From Clavaria fumosa (Eukaryota; Basidiomycota; Agaricomycetes; Agaricales; Clavariaceae): a DNA stretch of 64,000 nucleotides. This document shows positions 55,325-64,000 of this stretch, in pieces. A model generated the notes under the pieces. The model saw only the letters and a program-made list of their open reading frames with translations, ran no database searches and was not told the DNA's origin. The stretch spans positions 2,480,001 through 2,544,000 of the forward strand of contig OX637800.1 in assembly GCA_951802425.1 (NCBI GenBank), read 5' to 3'. Position 1 is the stretch's first letter. Each line of letters starts with the position of its first letter. The translations under genes and the position numbers were made by a program.

Positions 55325-56070
55325 GTCGCTATTTGTCAAGCAGTCATATGGGCCTTTCGCCGTTATCTTTGGGATAGCTGCCGAGGTGGTATATAACAGG
55401 CGCGATTGTCATTGCACACTCCCACTCCAATCTCCCTCCACAATGACGCAGATGTTTGTCAAGCCAGTCTCGCGGGCCTTTTACCGTTATCTGGATAGCC
55501 GCTAAGGCTGTGTAGAGTAGGCGCACCCGTCATTGCATGCTCTCCCGGAGCCGCACTCGGATCTCTCTTCATTCAGGATGATGCAGATGTTTGTCAAGCT
55601 AGTCATGCGGGCCTTTCGCCGTTATCTGTGACAGCTGCCATGACTGTGTAGACGGTGCGCTTGTCATTGCACGCTCTCCCGGAGCCACTCCCACTCGAAT
55701 CTCCCCTCAAAGCGACGAAGATGTTTGTCAAGCTAGTCATATGGACCTGTCTGAGATGGCTGCCAAGGCTGTGTAGAACAAGTGCGCTTGTCACAATTGG
55801 AGTGGGAGAGGAAGAGCGTACAGTGAGTCCTTGCACGCTCTTCCACTCCAAATTTCCCTTCACAACAACGCAGATGCTTGTCAAGCTAGTCATGCAGATC
55901 TTTCGCCGTTATCTGGGATAGCTGCCGAGGCTAAATATAACAGGGGGGACCGTTATGCGAGCGTTCGTCATTGCCATCAGCATGACGTCGCTATTTGTCA
56001 AGCCAGTCATGTGGGCCTTTCGCCGTAATCCGGGATAGCTGCTGAGGCCGTATATAACAGGGCACCCTTT
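55325..56070. repeat. Six-copy promoter-like tandem repeat upstream of the CVNH gene
   Basis: Degenerate units of 118-152 bp with starts near 55331, 55451, 55589, 55721, 55873 and 55991, each beginning tttgtcaagcnagtcatgygggcctttcgccgttatc or a variant and continuing into gatagctgccgaggc. Three units end in a TATA-type sequence (gtatataacagg at about 55390 and 56050, aaatataacagg at 55933); others have decayed to gtgtagarna. The last is about 245 bp before the CVNH start codon. Confidence 0.85.
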
Positions 56071-56296
56071 TTCATTGTAAGGCGAACGCCTGTTATTACA
56101 CATAAAGGTGGGGAGCCTCTCATCGCACCCACTCGAATCTCTCATCAGAGCGACGCTAACGTACAGTCTCGACGCACATTTTCAGCAGCCTCGTACCACG
56201 CTAGCATACTGTGTACGTGCTCCCCTCCAATCCACTGTCCCCACCCAACACACAGCGCTCGAATCCGGCTCACGCCTGCCCAGCATCAGCACCAGC

Positions 56297-56608
56297 ATGT
56301 CTTTCAGCACCAGCAGCACCAACGAAGGGGTCAGACTCCGGCCCGTTCTCTCCGTGACGTGTTCGGCGAAGGATGGCAGCAACAAAAAGTCCACCATCAA
56401 CCTCGACGAAAAGATTGGCAACAAAAATGGCGCCTTTGCGTACCCCTCGGGCGACTTCAGCGAGACTGCGTCCAACATCAGGCTCGACAGCGACGGGCAC
56501 ACGCTCAGGGCCACGCTCGGCCGCGGTGATGGTACCTCCGCGGAAGCCAACATTGACCTGGACAACTGTATCAAGAACGACAACGGCGTGCTCACCTGGA
56601 CTCAATGA
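56297..56608 (+). CDS. CyanoVirin-N homology (CVNH) lectin
   Basis: 103 residues, single exon, ATG at 56297. Two internally similar halves: KSTINLDEKIGNKNGAFAYP and AEANIDLDNCIKNDNGVLTW, each with the S-x-(I/L)-(D/N)-L-(D/N)..I-x-N-x-(N/D)-G pattern of CVNH, and linking NIRLDSDGHTLRATL. There is no signal peptide, as usual for fungal CVNH proteins. Only two Cys remain, so the disulphides of cyanovirin are not expected. CVNH lectins bind mannose-rich glycans and in fungi are thought to act in defence or development. It stands behind the promoter-like repeats. Confidence 0.9.
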   Translation: MSFSTSSTNEGVRLRPVLSVTCSAKDGSNKKSTINLDEKIGNKNGAFAYPSGDFSETASNIRLDSDGHTLRATLGRGDGTSAEANIDLDNCIKNDNGVLTWTQ

Positions 56609-56859
56609 TGAAAGGTGGGAAATTTGGGGTCAACGGTGCGGCCCCCGGCGTCCGTTGTGCTACATCATTCCTTGTACCAAATATGTCTCTTCTCAAACAT
56701 GTGCAAGTAGCGATGATCTTGAACGAAAATGTTTCGATGGCTTCTAAATATTCCAGTTTGAGCCTGAACCTGAACCTGCAGAAATCAAGGCTCTGGAGCG
56801 GTGACTGGACCCAGCTCAAGTCATATTTGGACATGAGCGAATTTGGACGTAAGCCGGCG

Positions 56860-58020
56860 TCCTCTTTTTCTCTCTTTGTTCCCCTCGTCATCGTCGCTTG
56901 CCCCGTCGATGTATGGATCCACTTCTCGGGAACCCTCGGCCTCAGTTGTGAAGTCGACTTCGCTGATGCGTTCATCAGCGCGCTCCTATTCCCCGCCGCT
57001 CGCGGGTACTCAAAATATGCTTTCTCTGACTAACGCTCGTTCTGGACGCGCAAGCAACAGAAGTCCACCCCATCTCTGACGAGCCAATTTGGCGCGCGCA
57101 AACTTGGACCGCACTATCGTCCTCCCCACATGACACTTCGTGCCCACCGCGATCGCGAGCGTCACCCCGTCGTGTCTATGTGTGATGTGGGTTGCGCTCT
57201 CTTTGCGGCAGCCCCTATACTCTATTGCAGCGCGACGAGGGCCAGCATGTCGCACCGAAGTCGGTGGGCGCGATCAGCACATTCCTCCAGAGGGATCGGG
57301 TCGTTATTGTCGCTGTCATATGCGTTGGGAGGTGTTTTCCCTGGAGGACGGCTCATCCTCACCTAGGCTATGTACCCTTCTTGAGCCGTCGTCCGCAGCG
57401 CCAGGCACGCCGCTACCCGCACCGACTGGCTCCCCGCGCTGCCTGGCACCACCTGGCACCCTTTGCTCGCTGCCCGCACCACCTTGCAACCCACCACACC
57501 ACCTAGCGCCCCCCTGCGCACCGACCACGCCGCCCCTGCTCGCTGCCCACGCCGCCACCGCCACGCGCCCCCGCGCGGCGATCCAGTCCGCGGCTATGGT
57601 CGCGTCATCAATGCCCCCCGTCACAGACTCCGATCTGACGGTTACAATTCGTCGACCAGGCGGGGCCAGTATGTCCCAACAAGGCTCCCCCCGCTTCCAT
57701 CCGTCCGGATACGTCGACGCAGCGCTTGGGTGCACCGGGGCCGACGGGAGCCAACCAGTCCGCCGCCCGCGGTTGCGCAGGGTGGCACCCAAGTGTATGC
57801 GCGACTTGCACCCTGAGCAGGGGAGCCAGGCCAGATGGCGCCCGGCGGTGTTGGCAGCGAGCATCCGGGGATGATGAGGTTCGACGCCGAGGTGGGGTTG
57901 AGGGCTGAGCGTCGCAGATCATGCGGTACCGGATTGACGAGCACGGTCCACGCCCGCCCAGATGGCGCAGAGGCCAACCTGAGAACGGCCATCAACACGT
58001 TTCAGGCGATAGAGACGGAT
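56860..58020. pseudogene. Shuffled relic of the membrane protein gene
   Basis: Pieces match the gene at 40339-43060 but out of order and on both strands. Plus strand 56,870-57,010: VIVACPVDVWIHF.. CEVDFADAFISALLFPAARG (exon 2), then a decayed intron with ctgactaac. Plus strand 57,105-57,250: FVPTAIASVTPSCL (exon 1 membrane helix). Plus strand 57,620-57,820: SDLTVTI.. PRFHPSGYVDAALGC and AQGGTQVYARLAP (exon 3). Minus strand 57,970-57,870: RAWTVLVNPVPHDL.. SALNPTSASNLIIPG, the start of exon 3, inverted. Confidence 0.75.
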
Positions 58021-58673
58021 GGCTGATCAGCAGCGGGCCACGAATGGCGGTAAGTAGCTCTCAGTCATGCAATTGAGCACTTGTAGGTAGATTGCCCAAC
58101 GGTGTTAGTGTTGCGGCGAAACACGCGCCAGCGGCGTCGCTGTGCTTCACGCTCGGCGGTGAGTGCGCTGTGGATATCGAGGCTGGTACCCCGCCCATGC
58201 TCCGGGGTCTCGGTGAGATGGGGCCAGGGCGAAAGGCGTGTGGCGGCAGCTGGGCCGCGTGTTTGACGCGCTTCACCTGTCACGCAGGTTTATGCCAGTT
58301 GTCCACACAGCGCAACACTGAGTCCGAGTCGTTCTGAATTTGCAAAAGTTTTCTATGCTTATTTCTTGGTCGTGGGTTTGCCCATATAAGGTTTGCCTAT
58401 GAGCATGGTCTGTCAGTCAGAAAGTATGAGCAGGGCGATGGCCCGCACCGCTCAGCTTATTCAAACGTCCGAGCAAAAATGCACAATCTATGATTCTATT
58501 ACTAAGCAGATAACAAGGGCAAGATCCTCTAGCCTAGAAGTCAACTCAGCCCAAGGAGGAAGGGGCTCGTCAACAACTCCCCTCCTAGTGCCAACGTCCA
58601 ACACCACCACGCCGCATCCGCAACAGCACAGCCCGGCCCAGAGCGCACGCGGGGCGCGCGGCCCGAAGGGTCT
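58021..58673. other. Intergenic, nothing convincing
   Basis: 3' side of the second low-complexity gene; no gene or repeat recognised. Confidence 0.45.
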
Positions 58674-60202
58674 TCAATCGAGCTCGTCAATCGTGCCAAG
58701 GGCAGCCCCGCGTGCACCCAACGACCCCTCGGGGAGCGACCTCCGCTGGTGGCCTCCCGACGATGGGTGCCCATAGTAGGGGTGTTGTTGGTGTTGGCTG
58801 GTAGAGGGGGGGTACTGGGGGTGTTGTTGGTGTTGGCTGGTAGAGGGGGGGTACTGGGGGTGTTGTTGGTGTTGGCTGGTAGAGGGGTACTGATGATACG
58901 GGTTAACCTGCTCGTGCTGGTGCTGATGGGGGTAGACGGGGAGAGAATTCTGGTGATGCGGATAGTAGGCTTGTTGCTGGGTGGGGTGTAAGGAGGGGGG
59001 GAGAGAACTCTGGTGATGCGGGGCGTAGGGGCCTTGCTGCGGGTGGGGGCCTTGCTGCGGGTAGGGGCCTTGCTGCTGGAGGTGGCCGTGGCCATAACCA
59101 TGAGGTAGGTATCCGTGTCCAGTCACCGCATCTGTTGAACTAGGTCTTTCAATATCTTCATGTCCGTCGTCCGCCCTGTTAGAGTCATATGTCTGCGCGC
59201 GCAGTTTGTCAGTATGGAGATGTGCGGGGCAGAAAAAAAAGGGACAGAAAAAAAAAAAACACCAACACGGTGAGAACTGTGGCTACTGCCGCTAGGATGG
59301 TATCCGCCGCTCGAGTAACCGCCGCTCGAGTGACCACCTGAAGATAGGTGTGATTGCTATTTTGCAGGAGGCAGCGTCAGTTGATGCGTCGAACAGCGGG
59401 GCGAAATCGGAAAACACCCACGGCGCTGTAGTAATCTGTCGGGGGACCGCTGTTACTGCTGTAACTGCTAGGATAACTGCTATGCGAATGTTGGGAATTC
59501 GTGTGCCAGGATGCCTATCTCGTATTAGACAGCGTCAACTGATGCGTCGAGCAACGAGGGGGAAGAGAAAAACAACCCACCGGAGTCCCGTACGACGAAT
59601 CGCCCGACATTTGTGATTGCTAATTTGCACGAGACGGCGTCAGCTGATGCGTCAAACAGGAGAGAGGAACAGAAACCACCCACCGCGGAGTGGTACGTGT
59701 TTGCGGTCCATGAGCCATCGCTGGACGACGGCCAGTGGCGACTGCTCTGATCGCTGGGGACCTGCACGGAGAGAGGCGGGGGTGTTAGCAGGGAGCAGAA
59801 AAAAAAAGGGGGAGAGGCCATTTACTATATAGTGAGTACTAGCATCGCCGTCGGCGGTGGGCATCTCTCCGTGGCGCACAGGACGATCGAACAGTGAGTC
59901 GCTGTCGCCCGGGGAGTAAGACGAGCCGGATCTTCTTGGTCTCCGGGGGTCGCTTGAGCTCGTGGAACCCCAAGACGATTCACCATTGTCCATGCGGGGC
60001 ACTAGGCTGGCACTAGAGTCCGCGGGTTGGTCGAGCTGCCCGAAAAACACGAAAAGGGAAGGGTGCGCTCCCGTTGAGGACACGTTGGGCCACGAACAGA
60101 AGAACGACGCACCGGCGCTGGAGTGGGTGCCGCAAGAGCAACAAGTGCCACCCCGAAGACGGTGGCGAAGAAGAGGCGATCTTTAGAGGTCATTCCGGGC
60201 AT
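58674..60202 (-). CDS. Secreted low-complexity protein, paralog of 49602-51318
   Basis: Seven exons on minus, all phase 0: 60202-60113, 60035-59826, 59761-59684, 59619-59581, 59514-59422, 59356-59267, 59192-58674; about 372 residues. Exon 1 is a signal peptide nearly identical to the paralog's (GMTSKDRLFFATVFGVALVA). Exon 2 starts LDQP as in the paralog. Middle exons are Ser/Tyr/Gly/His-rich (HSSGGYSSGGYHPSGSSHSS); several introns again start gtgggt and contain gacgcatcarctgacgc. The last exon is Gln/Pro/Tyr/His-rich with a 13-residue repeat PSTSQHQQHPQYP three times, ending GHQRRSLPEGSL.. IDELD, matching the GHQRRS..LD end of the paralog. Function unknown; extracellular location inferred from the signal peptide. 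Confidence 0.85.
58786..58904 (-). repeat. 39-bp coding repeat, three copies
   Basis: The unit tgttgttggtgttggctggt..gtactgggg repeats three times with a 39-bp period in the last exon of the secreted protein and encodes 13 residues per unit; the third copy is slightly shorter. Confidence 0.9.
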
Positions 60203-62081
60203 GATGATTATGGTAGATATGAATGAATGTCGGCCTTGCAAAGTTGGGGGGCCAACATGTTTATTTTTCCGACAACGAAGGTTCAAGTTCGCTCACCTGC
60301 GACGTAAAAATGGATCTAGGAATGAAGAGATTGGATGAAGCGCACCAGGCGATTGGAGAATATTGAGCAAGAGGCTTACCTTTATATATGAGAAGAAGAA
60401 AATAAATAAAAAGAGAATCATAAAACTCTGAATTGAGAGTCAACGATCAATAAAAGTGAGATGAACGGCGACGAATCAAAGCCACCAATCTAGAAAGTTG
60501 CTGTAGTATCACTGACCGGCGACTCGCCCACTCCATGCCTATCGCCCAACATGAGAGCGACACCGTCATTCCAGACCATGAGTGAACTTTTGCACCGTGA
60601 TTGAGTCGCCGGGTGATCCTTTGATGCATATCAAGTGTGGTGATGGACTAATTTTGTTGCTGAGTTATCGTAAGCTTGACGTCATTGTGAAGCTTGGACG
60701 ATTCGAGCTGCTGTCGAGACGAGAGCATGAACGAGTCGCCGGTCATGCGTCTCGCTAGCATGAGCATTCCTTCTTCCGCCTTCGGTGTTGGGTGAAATCC
60801 CGTAATTGTGACTGCCAGTGCCGGCAACATCAACGCTGACTCAGGGGATGATTTACAAATCTAGATGACCCCCCGATTGTAAATCCGTCCAGTCAATCAG
60901 AAACAAGTCATACCAAGGATCAGCACCACAAGCCCACGAACGTCCGCTTGACGACAATCACGACCGGAGCACAGGGCAGCATTAGTTGATCATGGATGCG
61001 GTGCGGAGTGACATGCACGTGATCACAACAAGTACATTGACCATCACGGGGTATCATGCCCGTGCTCCCCCATGGGTGCAACGCAAACATGCACGACCTC
61101 TCAATTCAATTACAATTACAGGCTGTACTCCATTCTCCCTGTGTTACATTGTTACATCAAGGACATGATGAACTGATCTCGTCGTTGAGCTATCGTAAGG
61201 TAGTCAGTCGCACTCAATACTTTGCAATCAGAGCTTGGACTCGACCTGACTGCTAACCGGTGTCATTGGCACCGACAAAAACAAGCGTCTTTACACGTTC
61301 ACTAACCTTTTCATCGTTACAGTGATAAGTAAAGCCGTAACTGACCGTGCTTTACTCCACCGCGACAGTGAGGGAAAGGGGTTGTTACAGGGCCAATATA
61401 GATATCAACTTCGGGATCAATACCCAAGTTTCCACCCATCGGGTATCCCTTGCCCTCACGACAATCAAACGTACCCTCACCCATTACTCACTGTGGAACC
61501 TGTTCGGGTTCCAAGTCAATATACACGTAGCCGTGATCCGGATCCTTGAGCTATTAGTGCGTTCCTCTGCGACACATCAAGGCATGATGCACGTGTGATC
61601 TGATCGCCTTGAATCCAGAAGAGGTTTATCGTAATCTTGACTGACATCTCGTCACCGCAGTTATCATAACCACCAAGTTTTGACGCCATTTGCGCAAGCC
61701 AATAATGTCCATAGGGCAAATTCTGTACATATCGTTGATCAGGGTTGCTGCAGGCCGAGGTCAGTGACCAGTGTCCGCTGGCATAAGTAACAGGCTTTTG
61801 TTTGGCGCACCCTCTGGGCATAATCTGTCAACTTCGAGACAGCCTGAGCGCCGAAATTAGCCACCGTCGGACATCCACTGGGTTGACGACGATCAAACGT
61901 GCTACCACCAGCAAGTTGTCAACGACTCGTGAAAACCCTCCTTTTTGACCGTGGATGACCCATTTGATTCGAGATACACGTGATCCACTGAATCAATCTT
62001 TCTATTACTAAGTCTTGCCCATGCGTTGCTGATTCCTCGACAGCGACACCTTCAGTACTACTCCTCCCAGCTCGCTGCGGC
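60203..62081. other. Intergenic region rich in SINE-like copies
   Basis: Promoter of the secreted-protein gene to about 60,480, then SINE-like pieces at 60,640-60,690, 60,900-61,205 and 61,420-61,665 and a body fragment near 61,865-61,905 (ccactgggttgacgacgatcaaacg). No gene supported. Confidence 0.55.
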
Positions 62082-62674
62082 TTATAGCCCTTTTCTTTTC
62101 TCCTTCTCCGCAGACTCAGGCGCGTCTCTATGATGCACGTACCGCCCCAAACCCAGCACCCACGCGAGGCGAGGCACCAAGAGTGTCAGCTCTACTGCGA
62201 GTAGCGCGACGGCCGTCCCCGTCCCCTCTTTCATTCCCGCACTCGCAGCCGCGCCAGGCCACCCCCACCCCCACAGCACGCTCCCGACGCGCACAATGTC
62301 CCCGATGAGAAGGACCGCGACGTACGGGGCGACGAAGGCCTCCTCCACCATCTCGCGCGCGGGGTGCGCAACGAGCAGCCGCGGGACTGCGCGCAGAAAG
62401 ATGAGGTTGCTCAGCGCGAAGAGAAGCCCGAAATGCGCGTGCTGGATGAGCGTCGTTGTCGTTGCGCGCGGAAGAGGGAGTGCGGGAAGGGTGGGGGAGA
62501 AGCGTGCATATGTCTGGTTTTTGAAAAAAAAGTTATTTGTTATCTGATGGGGCTAGTTGCAGGAGATGGAACCTGGAGAGGGTCAATGAGAGTGTTGAAG
62601 AAGCGGAATGTGAGGATGAAGGGCTCGTATAGACAGAATACGGTGTGATAGAAGGGAGGGAGCACAGCAGACAT
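62082..62674 (-). CDS. Small four-helix membrane protein (DUF7704-like), copy 1
   Basis: Exons 62674-62573 and 62513-62082, intron 59 bp, 177 residues. It begins MSAVLPPFYHTVFCLYEPFI, then ..FRFFNTLIDPLQ, the pattern LP-x-(F/Y)Y-x3-F-x3-EP..DP of a family common in basidiomycetes. Helices: start, FGLLFALSNLIFLRAV, FVAPYVAVLLIGDIVRVGSVLWGW, VALLAVELTLLVPRLAWVLGL. Lys-rich C-terminus. Function unknown. The start at 62674 is preferred because the frame upstream lacks family-like sequence. Confidence 0.8.
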
Positions 62675-63206
62675 GATGTCCTGAGGAGACGAGGTTGATT
62701 TGTCATACAAAGTATAAATCGATGCTAGAATTGGTAATATGATTAGGTAATGAATGTAGCAAGCAACGTTGCCATTACACGATGCATGGACACGATGCAA
62801 GGACTTACCCCTAAACACCCACTTATCAGCCAATCTCCGCCTCTGTTTCCTCTACCGCCGTGAAGCAAGCTGTCCGTGTTTGAGAACCTGTAGTCTGGAA
62901 CGCTCCAAGTCGACAGCGAGCATCGAGCCCCTCAGAGTAACCCACCAGGAATCCATCATTACAGCTCTCTCGTCTGCCGCCTCAAATAGTTCAAACGATC
63001 CGTCAGCCAAAGCCATTATAGACTCCGTCGTGCACATTGCTTTCTGGCTCACGCGGACACGTGGCACGGAAACGAGCACTCATATTCCCAAATACGACAT
63101 AAAAGAAGGTATGAGATAAGCTTAGGGCTGATTTGATTTGATCTGATAATTTCGCCAATTTTCAAAGTATCGCTTTTTCCATCACTCATCTCTACCAGCC
63201 ACACTA
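62675..63206. promoter_or_regulatory. Shared intergenic region of the divergent membrane-protein pair
   Basis: 532 bp between two head-to-head start codons. No gene is supported. It should hold both promoters. Confidence 0.5.
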
Positions 63207-64000
63207 ATGACCAATCTACAACGACACCAACAACACATGCATCCCTCGCCACCACCTGTCCTCCCTGACAGTTACTATCTCATCTTTCGCTACTACGAAC
63301 CTCTCCTCAGCCTCTTCACCGTCCTCGAAGCATGCATGGACCCAAAAGCAGTAAGCCGTCTTCCTCCCATCGATCTCGCGCGATTCAAATTGCCATCCCC
63401 CGATGATTGCCACGCCGTATGGTTAGCGCATTGTTACTATACTGTACTGACTCCTGCCCCAGGCACACGACACGAACGGACCATGGGACCCCAGCATCCT
63501 CTCCCCCTCCACCTCGCCACTGACCACCCTTCCCCGCGCAACAGAGATATCCGTCTTCCAACACGCAAACGTGCTCTTCCTGTTCGCCCTCGCCAACTTC
63601 TTCGTCATCGGCGCCGTGCGAGGGCACGCCCGCCAGCGCCAGCAGCTGGCGTACTCGCCATCGTCATTGACGCCAATGCTCAAATGTAGCTCTGACATCG
63701 ACACCGACGCAGATGCCTGCATCCGCTCCGGCACCGGCGCGGGCTTCAACATCGGCACCGTCTCCGACACCGATACCAACACCGACAGCACGCCCAACGC
63801 CACAATGCAAACCCACGCCGTCCCTCCCGCCGCACCATCACCCTCATCCTTCGCATCATCGCAGCACGACGAAGAACGTCTCCTGCGCGCCTACCTGTGC
63901 ACGCTCCTCTTCGGGGACGCCGTGCAGCTCGCGCTCGCGCTGTGGTCGTGGGGGCCTCCGTGGGGGACGCGCGTCGGCGCAGCGCCAGGACTACGGGGAG
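63207..64000 (+). CDS. Small four-helix membrane protein (DUF7704-like), copy 2, cut by window end
   Basis: Exon 1 63207-63350, intron 63351-63462, exon 2 from 63463 past the window edge. VLPDSYYLIFRYYEPLLSLF and ACMDPKA match the family start in copy 1 (LPxxYxxxFxxYEP..DP); the second helix VFQHANVLFLFALANFFVIGAV aligns with FGLLFALSNLIF. A long Asp/Thr/Ser-rich insert (DIDTDADACIRSGTGAG..) separates it from the third helix (LLRAYLCTLLFGDAVQLALALW), which copy 1 lacks. Continues beyond 64000. Confidence 0.82.

Overview
The window is from a filamentous fungus, most likely a basidiomycete of the Agaricomycetes. The evidence is dense short introns (about 50-80 bp, GT..AG), Tf1/sushi-type chromoviruses, an NB-ARC/TPR NLR, a CVNH lectin, a FunK1-like kinase relic and a pair of small four-helix membrane proteins. 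There is no prokaryotic signal. No database was searched; family names rest on motifs read directly.

Positions 1-25,030 are a nested transposon stack. The outer host is a foldback-like element: a ~1.7 kb near-perfect palindrome (17,690-19,395) whose two arms run out into arrays of a 33-bp tandem repeat. The left array is split by Ty3/gypsy element A (420-16,860, minus strand, 917-bp LTRs). A's 5' LTR is itself split by chromovirus B (10,737-16,305, plus strand), and A's pol is split by a related solo LTR (5,437-6,369). The right array is split by chromovirus C (20,146-24,677, minus strand), a relative of B. Every junction can be read with its target-site duplication. A also carries, antisense to its own genes, a five-exon gene for a Zn2Cys6-type protein. 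Premature stops in A, B, C and this passenger gene are TGA codons, most where an Arg codon (CGA) is expected, which points to CpG deamination.

Positions 25,031-35,000 hold a large NLR gene (minus strand) with a split P-loop domain and at least 22 near-identical 42-residue TPRs. It is broken by a 10-bp deletion and by a 2.86-kb non-coding, LTR-like insertion that itself contains a 607-bp MITE.

Positions 35,000-64,000 are gene-rich: a tandem pair of FAD monooxygenases (first copy frameshifted); a five-exon multi-pass membrane protein with two decayed relatives further along; a 21-exon M1 aminopeptidase; two paralogous low-complexity secreted proteins, one built from seven 54-nt mini-exons amplified together with their introns; a FunK1-like pseudokinase; a CVNH lectin behind an array of promoter-like repeats; and two divergently transcribed DUF7704-like membrane proteins, the second cut by the window end. 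Intergenic DNA holds a tRNA-derived SINE-like family and blocks duplicated between gene ends.

The best candidates for something undescribed are the intron-plus-exon amplification at 49,902-50,765 and the antisense, intron-bearing zinc-cluster gene carried by a retrotransposon.
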